Assembly: GCA_009760855.2 (NCBI GenBank)
Contig: WPIO01000202.1
Coordinates: forward strand, 186,001-250,000
Source of the DNA: Cristatella mucedo
Taxonomy: Eukaryota; Bryozoa; Phylactolaemata; Cristatellidae
Length of the DNA stretch: 64,000 bases
Reading direction: 5' to 3'
The position numbers were made by a program, and so were the translations under genes. The notes beneath the pieces were generated by a model. It did not search any database, had not been told where the DNA came from, and saw only the letters and a program-made list of their open reading frames with translations. How positions within the stretch are numbered: position 1 is the stretch's first letter; each line of letters starts with the position of its first letter. Shown here piece by piece: positions 32,811 through 43,435 of the stretch.

Positions 32811-33107
32811 ATATAATAATAATAATGCACTTGATAAAGCGCCCTCAGAGAACTTGATCTCTTTCTAGGCGCTTTACATTTGCTGCAAAGTGATATGCAA
32901 TTGAATAGTAAGTAAAATCATGCTTGAAAAACAAACAAAATGAATAATATGGTTAGGGGTGGCATGCACAGGGTCAGCATGCAAATGTGGTTAGTGGCAG
33001 CATGCACAGTGTCAGCACGCTTGAGCACATCAAGGACGAATCACAGGGACCCACTAAATGCTGTCATAAATAGGTGTGTTTTAAAGTTCCTTTTAAATGT
33101 GTTCTAC
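32811..33107 (-). mobile_element. Short LINE-A insertion in P1
   Basis: (TAA)n, stem-loop and 3' UTR only, truncated at CTTTTAAATGTG. TTCTA occurs on both sides (about 32804-32808 and 33108-33112), a probable target duplication. Confidence 0.82.
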
Positions 33108-33935
33108 CTTGACCTTGCACTATAGTGAGCAGTGGCTTCATACAGAAGCTTCTCAGTCAGTGTACTTTCGGCTACTCTTCTCGCATCGCTAAAATTCGGG
33201 CTCGTCAAGGCACAGATACCACATCTAAATTGGTCCATGCATTAGTGACATCACGACTTAACTTCTGTAACTCACGGCTTGCTGGTCTACCGGCCTGTGC
33301 AATCAGGCACTCACAGCTGGTCCTGCACTCTGCAGCTAGGCTTGCCTGTCATGGCAGTCGAAGTTGCCACATCACAGCACCCCTTCTTTCAGACCTGAAC
33401 TAGCTCCCAGTCAGGTGACACATCGACTTGAAGGTTTTGTCACTCACTTTAAGTTCCATTCATTCTTTGGCTCCTGCCTACCTATCAGACCCGCTCCCTC
33501 ACCAGGCTAAGCATGGTAATATCTGCTTTCTGAATCTAATCGTTTAGCTACACCTCTTACGAACCTCGAATCTTTTGGTTACTGTGCCTTTAGTTCATAC
33601 TGTCCCAAACCCTGCAACTCACTTCCGACTGGCATCACGATATCCTTTGACTTGACGAAATTTCACACGAAACTATCAACACATCTAATCCTTACTGCAT
33701 TTAGTGGGTTCATGTGATTCGTCCTTTGTGTGAAATATTCATATATGCTTATGCATGCTGACATTGTGCATACTGCCCCATTTACATGTTAATACTACCT
33801 GCGTGTCGCCCTAACCATGGTTTGCACGTTAACGTTTAGCAAATTACCACTGACCATTTGATCATGCTTTCCTTACAGCATATGTGAACTGCGCAGGCAG
33901 AGATCTAGGTCACTGAATTATAATTACATATTTTA
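33108..33935 (+). mobile_element. LINE-A copy P1, segment 3 of 3
   Basis: P1 continues with RIAKIRARQGTDTTSKLVHA, TSRLNFCNSRLAGLPACAIR, damaged C-terminus, 3' UTR and a worn stem-loop (GTGAACTGCGCAGGCAGAGA). Confidence 0.8.
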
Positions 33936-34216
33936 CGGGTTAGCAGACAGCAAATGCAGCAGGTTTGTAGCACAAAGTCAATGTCACCTAAGATGCATCG
34001 GATTGCTTGCAAGCTAGACTTCCTATTAGCATGCTATCGTCCCATTCACACCTTTGTATCGACTCATCTCACTAAACCCCAGCTACTGCACTTAGTTAAA
34101 ATCATCTAGTGAGACAGCCGTCAGCTGGCATTCACCAACAGTCTGGAACTCATTTCCGGGTAAGGTCAACACATGCAATGACCTTGTACTCCTCAAATTT
34201 CAACTAAAGCACAACT
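33936..34216. other. Unassigned; possible very old LINE remnant
   Basis: Around 34120-34210 the plus strand reads roughly AFTNSLELISG..TCNDL.LLKFQLK, recalling [24 protein letters not shown]. Too weak to call. Confidence 0.3.
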
Positions 34217-34652
34217 AATGTAATGTATCTCCGTCTGTAATTCCACAAAGTCATAAAGACCATGTGGGAGTTACGCAGGAGAGTTTTGTGTAGCGCACTC
34301 ACAGCCTAAGCTGCTTTCGGTACGCATTCGGTAGCCAACACACTTCGTCTCACGTAACAAAGAGAAAGTAGGAAGCATAGCAGAGTCAGGAGAGCAGTTG
34401 AGGTAGTGAGTAGCATAGAAGTAGCAGTTCAGGACCGCTGAAAAGGATGTGCCATAGTCGGCAGTAAGAGAGCAGTTGTCATTGCGTAAGAATTGTGCAA
34501 GCGAGTTCCACAGTCTAGGACACTCAGAGCTAAAGCTTCTGTCGCCAACTGTCTTTAAGCGGAGGAATGGGACAGGTAATTTATTGTCCACACAGGACCT
34601 GAGGGCTCGAACAGGCTGAAACTGATGCAGCAGTTCAGCTAGGTGCGAAGTA
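34217..34652 (-). mobile_element. LINE-B 3' fragment (copy B7)
   Basis: AATGT tail, 3' UTR and C-terminal frame (HLAELLHQFQPVRALRSC, DNKLPVPFLRLKTVGDRSF). 5' truncated near 34652. Confidence 0.9.
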
Positions 34653-35663
34653 ATTGGTTTGGGTAAGCTCCCCCTCCGTAAACTTGTCATTCTTTCTTTC
34701 ATAAAGCTAAAAGAGCACACCTGTGCATACCAGAGCTCTTACAAGCTGGTGGCCATAAGCATCCTCATATTTGCTTTAGGGCACTGGCCTAAGCATGTTG
34801 CTGCATTGCTTTTACCTGTTGATATCGCGCGTGTCGTAAACCCCATAGGGTTTTTATTCTCTCGAAGCAAGTTGCAGAGCATCTGGATAGAGAATAAGTT
34901 CTCTTAATGTACTATACAATTTACCTGCTATAATGATTTTATTTAAAATATCCTAATCTTTCAAACCACCACATATCCTATTAAATAGCCACAAAACGTC
35001 AGGAAGAGTGCTCTATAGCGTATAGTTAAAACAAGGAAGCCCGGTTGTACTGAAATGCTTATCAGCTGTGTGCGACAATTCAAATATCATAATAAGTGTA
35101 TTTATACTCTAAGCTGGAAGCACCGTCGTCAGAACAGCAGCCAATAGTTATTATTTGGTTTACAGCCGGCTGCGGCCCTTTCGGACCAATTGTAGAGGCC
35201 ACATCCTTACCTATGTCTATGATTGGTTGCCCTAGGCATGCTTTTAAGTCGAGCGCCTACTTAGTTCCTTCCCTTTTGGTTTACCTCTCGTTTCGTACAG
35301 TGCACATGCAAAAGCATTTCAGTAGCCAACAGCTTATAATTGAAAGAAGAAAAAAGTCATAAAACCATAATTCACAATGGGGTTTCACAAATGATTTATT
35401 TTAATCATGGGAGTGTGCACGGACAACTGCGCATTCACATGCACAAAAGATCAAAAGGCTGAAATGAAATATTGATATCAAGCTGCGGTCACTTGAAAGC
35501 AATATTTCATATTTCTCTCCGCTATAGCTTCGCGAATAGGCAAGAGACAAGAAGGCACAGTCCTTCGCAGTTGATTCATATCAGAATCCTGCTTGATTTC
35601 ATTATCAGTACTTGCTGCATGTCAGCAGAGACTAGCACCGTTAGGAGGATACTTGCTCTCTAT
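34653..35663. other. No recognised feature
   Basis: One plus-strand frame (35096-35362) has no recognisable product. No repeat match seen. Confidence 0.35.
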
Positions 35664-35797
35664 TACTGAGGTCATGGGTTCGAAGCCTGCATTGGGTGAT
35701 TCTTTACTGCCAACTGCAACCGGTGGTGAAAGCCATTAAGGCTCTCCTGCTCTATACAAACGAGGTTGCTAAATCTGCTAATATCTTTTTTGAATTT
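35664..35797 (+). mobile_element. SINE-1, 5' truncated
   Basis: Starts near GAGGTCATGGGTTCGAAGCC (box B) and keeps the GGTGGTGAAAGCC and CTCTATACAAACGAGG body. Head lost. Confidence 0.75.
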
Positions 35798-36185
35798 TTT
35801 AGTAGGGCTGTGCTTGCATCACGTTCAGATCAGAAGTCGAATCATTTAAACCCCATTTGTAAAAGAACTACCAGCCTACAAGGGTTGTCTGCAGCAATGT
35901 AAACAAGGCTGCTCAAGCACCTGACATTTTCCATTGAGCCCCCACAGATACCACAGGGAGCCATTTTACTCACCTGGGTGTGGGGCCGTCACTGGTAGAC
36001 GATACTTCGGGATAGTCCAGTGCTTCTGTACCATTATTCTGTCAGATATAGGTAGGTAAATCCGCATTGCCAGAGTCGGCATGTTTACCAAATAAAGTCA
36101 AAAACGTTAGCTCTCACACTGTCAAAGTCCTTACTAATGGCCTAACATACCACAAGCATGCCAAGTCGATAATAATTATAAAAAA
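35798..36185. other. No recognised feature
   Basis: Nothing supported. Confidence 0.4.
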
Positions 36186-37186
36186 TATAATACATTTGCA
36201 TAACACCCTCAGAGAACTAAATCTCTTTGATAGCAATTTGCATATGCTATAAAGGAAAGTTCGTCAATTGGTTTCCGATAACATGCACAGTATCAGCATG
36301 CAAATGCACACAAAGGGCAATTCATGTGCAGACCCCCACAAACTATGCAAGGAATGTGTACATGCTTAGCACTACTTTAAAGCCCAAGGAATGCAGTAGT
36401 GTTAATCAGGAGGTGAGTTCCAGGTTTAGGAGAATGTGAACTAAAATCGCAGCATCATTCTGATCTGAGGTGATTTGAGCTACAGTCTAACGATTTGAGT
36501 CACAAGAGATGGTGGTACGATGTTTAGCCTGATTGGGGAGTAGTTCCGTTCAGTCACCTGGAGCAAGGTAATGGAGGGAAAGTAAAAGTGAGTGACAAAA
36601 GCTTGAAGTCAATTCGCTGCTTGATTGGGAGCCAGTGCCGGTGGGCGAGAAGTTCTGCGAAGTGGTAACTGCAAAGTTCACGACAGAGAAGCGCATTGTG
36701 GCACTAACTGTAAGCACCTGATCGCATTGGCGAGAAGGCCTGCAAGAAGTGAGTTATAGAGGTTGAGATAGGATGTCACAATTGCAAATCAAACTTTTAT
36801 GTGGATTCCTTGTCTAAACGTACATGAAACTCAGCAGACTTTATTGTGGGGCTGATGTGGTCTTTTAGTAAAAGGTTTATTAGGAAACGTTTACCCAGAT
36901 TTCGTGCAGATGCTATAGGAGACATGCTGACAAGGCCTATATTAAGGGAAAGGTTTTTGACTTGTGAGTCACACTAGGTTTGTTTATAACTAACAAGTTG
37001 GTTCGATTGTCATTTAATTTGAGAGAGTTTGGTGCCATCAAGTTGGAATGCCAGCAGTGCACGCAGTAAGGGAGTTAAGAAAGTCCGGTGGCTGGAAGGC
37101 TAGGTGGGATCACAGCACATCCAAATCTGTGTAACATCTGCATAGAAATAAAGAAATGAAAGCCTAGATTGTGCTCTTTAACGTAC
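36186..37186 (-). mobile_element. Old, highly mutated LINE-A copy
   Basis: Full run of minus-strand landmarks from tail (CACCCTCAGAGAACTAAATC) through 3' UTR and C-terminus to the palm region (GTCACACTAGGTTTG; GAAAGCCTAGATTGTGCT). Frames are destroyed by indels. Clearly older than neighbouring copies. Confidence 0.8.
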
Positions 37187-37304
37187 CAGATTAAGCTACT
37201 GCTGACAAGCAAAAGCTTCTTTTCAATTGAGGCATTCTATTAATGAAAGTATTTTTTATCGAACATGCAAGTGCAATCAAAAGCTTAGCAAGCATAAGAG
37301 GTGG

Positions 37305-37447
37305 GGAGCTGGTTTGGCCCAGCGGCTAAGGTGCTCCTGCGACCAAGGTCTGGCCAACGTCGTGCGCTCAAGCCTGGAGGCATATGTGAAGTGTCTGAAT
37401 AAAGAAAACGTTCTCTTACGGCAGTATCCAAATGAATTATATTTTAA
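37305..37447 (+). mobile_element. SINE-2, near full length
   Basis: GAGCTGGTTTGGCCCAGCGG head, box A/B spacing retained, and 3' part GTGTCTGAATAAAGAAAACG...CAAATGAATTAT. Confidence 0.8.
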
Positions 37448-37534
37448 CTAGTGATTATTACGATGTCTCCCAAAAGTAATAGCTCGAACACAGCACACCA
37501 TAATAATTATCTCATCAATTTACACTAAGTATAA

Positions 37535-37723
37535 CAGTTCTCACCGCTCTAAGGAGTTAGAGAAACTAATTACATTAAAAAATCCATTCTAGACCGCACC
37601 TACTGTTCATATGATCCTGCTACTTGGCAGTCACGACTGAAGGGATGAGATGCATTTATTAGGCGAGATGTACCATTTTTTAATGTAATTAGCTACTCTA
37701 ACTCCATAGTGTGGTGAGAACTG
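37535..37723. mobile_element. MITE-like foldback element
   Basis: 189 bp with terminal inverted repeats of about 49 bp: 37535-37583 (starting CAGTTCTCACC) and 37675-37723 (ending GGTGAGAACTG). About five mismatches separate the arms. The interior of about 90 bp is non-coding. A flanking duplication is not obvious. The right end coincides with the 5' truncation point of the next LINE-A copy. Confidence 0.75.
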
Positions 37724-38998
37724 CAATTGTTCAGGTTTTATCTCAGTGGGAGACTCCAGAGTATCGATGTGAATGCACAAAGGTCATCCCAGGTACCTCT
37801 GAAATATGGGGTCCCTCATGGCTACATGCTAGGTCCCGTTCTTTTCACAGTTTATACTCTCCCTCTTGCCTATGTGATTGCCAGCACAATCTAGGCTTTC
37901 ACGTCACTGTGGATGACATCCAGTTTTACCTTTGCTTTAACCCCCCCCCAGCCTTTGAGCACCTCGAATTCTCTCAACTTTCTTGCAACATGTATTAATG
38001 ACATCCACACATGGATGGCAGCAAATTTTCTTAAATTGAATGATGATAAAACCAACTTACTAGTTATGGGCAAACCTAGTGTGATTCAGAAATTAGAAAG
38101 GCTGATGCTCAAAATTAGCTCTGCCAGCATATCTCCTGCTGAATCAGCTCAAAATCTAGGTGTCATGTTCCACAGCAACCCCTCGTTAGACGACCACATC
38201 AGCTCCTAAATCAAGTCAGCCATACCATGGAATACATAGCATTGCCGAAATTCGGGCTTGTTTAGATAAGGATACCACATCTAAGTTGGTCCATGCATTT
38301 GTGACATCCCGTCTTGACTTCTGTAACTCACTACTTGATGGCCTAACGGCACGTGCAATCAGGCGATTGCAGCTGGTGCAAAACTTCGCAGCTGTGCTTG
38401 TCTGTCGTGAGCATCGCAGTTGCCACATCACACCACTTCTTGCCAACCTGCACCGGCTACCACTCAAGCAACAGATCGACCTCAAGATTTTGTCGCTCAA
38501 TTTTAGGTCACTTCATTCTTTGGTTCCAGTCTATCTCTCAGATCTACTCCTCCACTAGGACAAGCATCGTACCACCCACTTTTCGGAATCTAACAGTCTA
38601 CCAATACCTCGTACAAACCTCAAATTCTTTTGAGACTGCATTTAGTTCGTATGCTCCCAAAGCCTGGAACTCCGTCCCGACTTGCGTCAGAACATCTCCT
38701 GACTTGACCACATTTAAAAATAACTTAAAAACACACCTATTTAGGACAGCATTTAGTGGGTCCCTGTGATTCGTCCTTGATGTGCTTATGCGTGCTGACA
38801 CTGTGCATGCTGCCACTAACCACACTTGCATGCTGACCCTGTACATGTCACCCCTAACCATGCTATTCATGTTGTTTATCAAGCATGAAATTACTCACGA
38901 TTCAATCGCGTTTCCCTTTGCAGCAAATGTAAAGCGCCTAGAAAGAGATCGAGTTATCTGAGGGCGCTTTATCAAGTGCATCATTATTATTATTATTG
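37724..38998 (+). mobile_element. LINE-A copy, reverse transcriptase motif B to tail
   Basis: It begins at a CTGCAATTGTTCAGG-like start (FRSYLSG region) and keeps [19 protein letters not shown] (motif B). It has a changed motif C (VTVDDIQFYLCF; Tyr-Ala-Asp-Asp has become Thr-Val-Asp-Asp), then FLKLNDDKTNLLVMGKPSV, the C-terminal region, 3' UTR and (ATT)n tail. Several frameshifts (for example after 37998, 38209 and 38558). Confidence 0.88.
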
Positions 38999-39004
38999 TG
39001 TTAA

Positions 39005-39440
39005 AGTAGTAATAGTAATAATATATTTGTACTGAACCTGCAGACAATTTCAGCTCTTTACATCCTCATTACATATGTTATGAAGAAAGCATGACCGATG
39101 ATTAGTGAGTATATGTCATCGAGAATAACAAGGCTAGAGGAGACATGCAATGGGTCAACATATAGTCATATTCAAAATGACAATTACCCTTTCCAGCCGT
39201 TGAATATACCTCGAAAGAGACAATCAGTTTCTTACGATGCATTGCAATAGCCAAAATATTGTTTAATTATGGCCGTATTACTAGTATTTAAATGGGCCAA
39301 ACTTTGGCAATATTAGGTAGCTAAAAATAGGAAGTCTGGTTGCACTGCTCATTCACCTGAGAGTCACTTTTTGATCGGGACACGCAGAGTTCTTACTTAG
39401 GCACCCTCCTTATTGATCGAACTTCGAAATTTAAAGTTTT
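39005..39440 (-). mobile_element. Old LINE-A relic with internal deletions
   Basis: 39005-39170 matches tail and 3' UTR spacing. 39285-39440 matches the minus-strand CAATATTAGGTAGCTAAAAATAGG region upstream. The C-terminus between them is lost. Confidence 0.55.
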
Positions 39441-39881
39441 TTGTGTCTGAATTAAATTTGGCTCACAACATTTAGCCCTATACAGCTATAAACTTGTGTC
39501 AGTGAGAACTGCGATTAGTAGAGAACTTCAAGGTGTTGTACGTTCGGAAAAGGTTACCGCTCAGGTCGAACTGAATGCCATCAGCTTGAAAATTAATATT
39601 AGGTCTCAACGTCCAAGTACTTTAATGGAATTCTTAGACTCGGGTTGCGCATGTGGTAAGGAAGTCTGGCTATCAGCTGCATGTCACCGTTTATCTGCCA
39701 TGCTTTGAGCACCCAGCTCTACTAGCATCGGCTGTGACGTCTTGAACTTATAACTTTCGGGGGGGGGGAGGAGTTTAACTAAGTAGCAGGTAGTAGTAAG
39801 TAGTATTAAGAGTATCAGGCCTCAACAAAGAGATATTCTAGCATGATCTTTAGGAGTAGCGATTTTACCACCATTTAGATT
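39441..39881. other. No recognised feature
   Basis: G-run at about 39759-39768. A plus-strand frame 39496-39708 without recognisable product. Confidence 0.35.
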
Positions 39882-40368
39882 AGTAATAATAGTAATAACT
39901 TTGATAAAGCACACTCAAAGAACTCAATCTCTTTCTTGGCACTTTATAATTGCTGCACAGGAAGCACAAATCGAATGGTTAGTGGTAACACGCTCATCGT
40001 TAAGAGTGACGTGCACCGGGTCAGCATTAAAGTGTGGTTAGTGGCAGCATGCAACAGTGTCGGCACGAATAAGCACATAAAGGACGAATCGAAGAGACCC
40101 ACTACATGCTGTCGTAAATAGAGACGTTTTTAGTTTCTTTTTTAAATGTGGACAAGTCAGGAGATGCCGTGATGCAGATCGGGAGTGAGTTACAGGATTT
40201 GGGAGTGAACGAACTAAAGGCACGATCGCCAAAGGATTTGAGGGTCGTACGAAGTGTAGTTACATGCTTAGATTCCGAAAAGCGAGTGGTACGATACCTA
40301 GCCTGGTAGGGTAGAAGATCTGATAGGCAAGCTGGAGCCGAAGAAGGAAGGGACCTGTAAGTGAGTGA
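39882..40368 (-). mobile_element. LINE-A copy split by LINE-B, outer part
   Basis: Tail, 3' UTR and C-terminus to CCTGTAAGTGAGTGA. The last 11 bases (TAAGTGAGTGA, 40358-40368) are duplicated after the LINE-B insertion, and the copy continues to about 40875. Confidence 0.87.
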
Positions 40369-40846
40369 TGTATCTCTGTCAGTAACTCCACAAAGTCATA
40401 AAGACTATGTGGGTATTACGCAGGAGAGTTTTGTATAGCGCACACAGCCTAAGCGGCTTTCGGTACGCATTCGGTAGCCAACAGACTTCGTCTCACGCAA
40501 CAAAGAAAAAGTGGGAAGCATAGCAGAGTTAGGAGAGCAGTTGAGGTAGTGAGTAGCATAGAAGTAGCAGTTCAGGACCGCTGAAAAAGATGTGCCATAG
40601 TCGGCAGTTGGAGAGTGGATGTCGTTGCGTAAGAATTGTGGAAGCGAGTTCCACAGTCTAGGACCTGCAGAGCTAAAGCTTCTGTCACCAACTGTCTTTA
40701 AGCGGAGGAATGGGACAGCTAATTTATTGTCGACACGGGACCTGAGGGCGCGAACAGGCTGAAACTGATGCAGCAGTTCAGCTAGGTACGAAGGAGCCAA
40801 GCCGTGGCCTTGGCCTTGTGGGTCAGCGTGAGAACTTTGCTCTGTA
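40369..40846 (-). mobile_element. LINE-B insertion with 11-bp target duplication (copy B8)
   Basis: Minus-strand 3' end and C-terminal frame (40405-40860 region: GLAPSYLAELLHQFQPVRAL, LWNSLPQFLRNDIHSPTAD). 5' truncated. The duplication TAAGTGAGTGA is at 40358-40368 and 40847-40857. Unlike other copies it has no ACATT repeat beyond the single TGTATCTC start. Confidence 0.94.
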
Positions 40847-40875
40847 TAAGTGAGTGACAAAACCTTGAGGTCTTA
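40847..40875 (-). mobile_element. LINE-A copy split by LINE-B, inner part
   Basis: TAAGTGAGTGACAAAACCTTGAGGTC continues the LINE-A sequence after the duplicated target. Confidence 0.8.
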
Positions 40876-41025
40876 CTAGCAGGATGAGGGAAGAGCAGCC
40901 ATCACAATCGACACACGATTACGTTCATGTCTATAAACTTTCTACTGACGAATGCATTATATACTTATTAAATGTAAACACCATAATCACACAATCTTAT
41001 GCCACCCTAATTTCAAAAAAAAAAA

Positions 41026-41198
41026 ATCCTAGCTGATTAAACAGCCTTTTTTGTATAGCGACAGAAGAGCCTTTACGGCTATCACCACCGCTTGCAGTGG
41101 CAATAAAGAATCGCCCACCGCAGGAATCGAACCCACGACCTCGGGAACGAGGTCGTGAAAGCAACCACCTTACCTAGTGTGCCATCACGGCTCACCAC
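41026..41198 (-). mobile_element. SINE-1, near full length
   Basis: Minus-strand GGTGAGCCGTGATGGCACAC head, intact box B (GGGTTCGATTCC), full body and A-rich tail (A12 at about 41018-41029). Confidence 0.9.
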
Positions 41199-41202
41199 TA
41201 TA

Positions 41203-41285
41203 ATAATAACAATAACAATAATGAGACGTTTGAATAGCAGCCTTAAAAACAACAAAATCTTAATCAAGGCACTTTACTTATGCTA
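41203..41285 (-). mobile_element. Old LINE-A tail
   Basis: (TAA/CAA)n followed by a worn reverse stem-loop (GGCACTTTACTTATGC). Lies between two SINE-1 copies. Confidence 0.45.
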
Positions 41286-41321
41286 AAAAAGCATTTAAAA
41301 ATGTGTGCAATATAAAAAATG

Positions 41322-41484
41322 CCTGCTGATTTAACAGCCTCTTTTGTATAGCGATAGCGACAGTAGAGCCTTTACGACTATCACCTCTTGCCGTGGCAAT
41401 AAAGGATCGCCCACTGCAGGATTCGAACCCGTGGGACCGAGGTCGTGAAAAATGACAGCCTTACCTAGTGTGCCATTACAGGTA
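41322..41484 (-). mobile_element. SINE-1 with internal deletion
   Basis: Same layout as 41026-41198. It has a 6-bp duplication (GCGATAGCGA) and lacks about 10 bp between box B and the GAGGTCGTG palindrome. Confidence 0.85.
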
Positions 41485-41512
41485 TCATGCAGTGTCTGCA
41501 CGTATAAGTACT

Positions 41513-41693
41513 TTGCATGCTGACCCAGTGCATGTAACCCCTAACCATGTTATTCATTTTGTTTGTTTTTCAAGCATGATTTTACTTACTATTCTATTGC
41601 GTATCACTTTGCAGCAAATGTAAAGCGCCTAGAAAGAGATTAAGTTCTCTGAGGGCGCTTTATCAAGTGCAATATTATTACATTAAGGGCGAC
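41513..41693 (+). mobile_element. LINE-A 3' UTR and tail
   Basis: Very 5' truncated copy of the young subfamily (identical words to 12620-12800), ending in ATT units. Confidence 0.88.
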
Positions 41694-41739
41694 TATTTTC
41701 TTGCAGATATCAGGTGCTTACAGTCGGTGGGAAACTGCA

Positions 41740-41885
41740 GCTGGCCTTAGCAGTCCTGAGTGCAGCAGTTGCCATATCATAGCACTACACATGGACCTGC
41801 ACTGGCTCTTCATCAAGCAGTGTAAGTCTTGTCAATCACTTTCGGATCCCTAAATTCTCTTGGTCCCGTAAGCATCTCGAAAATA
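41740..41885 (+). mobile_element. LINE-A C-terminal scrap
   Basis: GCAGCTGGCC...GACCTGCACTGGCTCTTC aligns with the [20 protein letters not shown] / [11 protein letters not shown] block. Confidence 0.6.
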
Positions 41886-41997
41886 TTTCCCCATAGACAT
41901 AGACATCCACAGTCCAGTCTTCTCAGACTCGTTTCAGTTAAGTGAGTAAGTGACCTTTTTAAAGAGCTCAGCTAGCCACACGGCTAGCTGCAGTTAC

Positions 41998-42031
41998 TGG
42001 GGGGTGGGGGTGGGTGGTGGGTGGGTTGACC
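41998..42031 (+). other. G-quadruplex-capable tract
   Basis: Six G-runs separated by single T or TGGT, pattern G6-T-G5-T-G3-TGGT-G3-T-G3. It satisfies the usual four-run rule with one-base loops. Confidence 0.75.
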
Positions 42032-42118
42032 AGATTGCACGACAGCTCAGGACCATGATGCTCTTTAGAGTAATTAATTTTCTACTTCCCCGACCTAGTG
42101 TATTTGCAACTGCTACCT

Positions 42119-42866
42119 TAGTAGTTTAGATAAGGATACCACTTCTAAGTTGGTCCATACATTCGTGACATCCCGTCTCGACTTCTGCAACTCACTGCTT
42201 ACTGGCCTACCGGCACCTGCAATCAGGTGACTGCAGCTGGTGCAAAACTCGCAGCTAGGCTTGTCTGTCGTGAGCATCGCAGTTGCCACATCACACCACT
42301 TCTCGCTGACCTGCACTGGCTACCAGTCAAGCAACAGATCGACTTCAGGTTTTGTTGCTCACTTTTAGGTGACCTCATTCTTTGGCTCCAGCCTATCTCT
42401 CAGATCTAATTCCCACCAGGCCAAGCATCGTACCATCCCCTTTTCGGAATCCAACAGTCTACCCAATACCTAGTACAAACCTCAAATCTTTTGGAGACCG
42501 TGCATTTAGTTGGTATGCTCCCAAAGCCTGGAACTCCCTATCGGCTTGTGTCAGGACATCCCCTGACTTGACCACATTTAAACAGCACTAAAAACACACC
42601 TATTTAGGACAGCATTTAGTAGGTCCCTGTGATTCGTCCTTTATGTGCTTATGCGTGCTGACACTGTGCATGCTGCCACTAACCGCACTTGCATGGTGAC
42701 CCTGTGCATGTCACCCCTAACCATGTTATTCATGTTGTTTGTTTATCAAGCATGATATTCTCACCATTCAATTGCATCTCCCTCTGCAGCAAATGTGAAG
42801 CGCTTAGAAAGAGATTGAGTTCTTGGAGGGCGCTTTATCAAGTGCATTATTATTATTATTATAATT
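42119..42866 (+). mobile_element. LINE-A C-terminal copy with tail
   Basis: Starts at TAGTTTAGATAAGGATACC and keeps the whole C-terminal region with small indels, 3' UTR, stem-loop and (ATT)n. Confidence 0.88.
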
Positions 42867-43082
42867 AGCATAGAGACACCTATTTTCATCAATATCAATA
42901 CTGCGTAAAATCGTTCCTTACCGGACTACTCGGTGCCGAGCTATCTCCACCTTGGATTACCTGACACTTCTGGCGCTTTTTTGTAATAATCCCTGACTTG
43001 ATTCGATCCAAAGTCGAAATAAGATGCACCGGTGGATCTGCAACGACATGCGAAAATGATGGTAACTATTTACTTGCTCTTC

Positions 43083-43215
43083 ACAATCAAGGTCGTGGGT
43101 TCGAATCCTGCAGTGGGAGATATTCTATTGCAAATTGCAAGCTGTAGTGACAGGCGTTAAGGCTCTTCTGCTATACAAATGAAGCTCTTAAATGAGCTTA
43201 GCTTTTTGACATTGT
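43083..43215 (+). mobile_element. SINE-1, 5' truncated
   Basis: Begins near box B (GGTCGTGGGTTCGAATCC), body diverged, ends GAGCTTAGCTTTTT. Confidence 0.75.
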
Positions 43216-43322
43216 GCCTGTGACAAGTAACCATATGATCAAACTTACTTTTAGCAAATGTAAAGTGGCTAGAAAGAGATAGAGTTCTCAGAGATTGTTA
43301 TGCGAATGCATTATTATTATTT
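43216..43322 (+). mobile_element. LINE-A tail fragment
   Basis: CCATATGATCAAACTTAC 3' UTR words, stem-loop GTGGCTAGAAAGAGATAG and ATT tail. Confidence 0.7.
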
Positions 43323-43331
43323 CTATATGAC

Positions 43332-43364
43332 GATGGCTGTGTGTGTGTGTATGTGTGTGTGTGT
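43332..43364 (+). repeat. (GT)n microsatellite
   Basis: GT run interrupted once by AT. Confidence 0.85.
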
Positions 43365-43435
43365 CAACGGATGGATTGCCAGTGGTAATTGTCCAAAAAG
43401 TGACGACTAATGAGCTTCAAGAGTAATAACATGAA

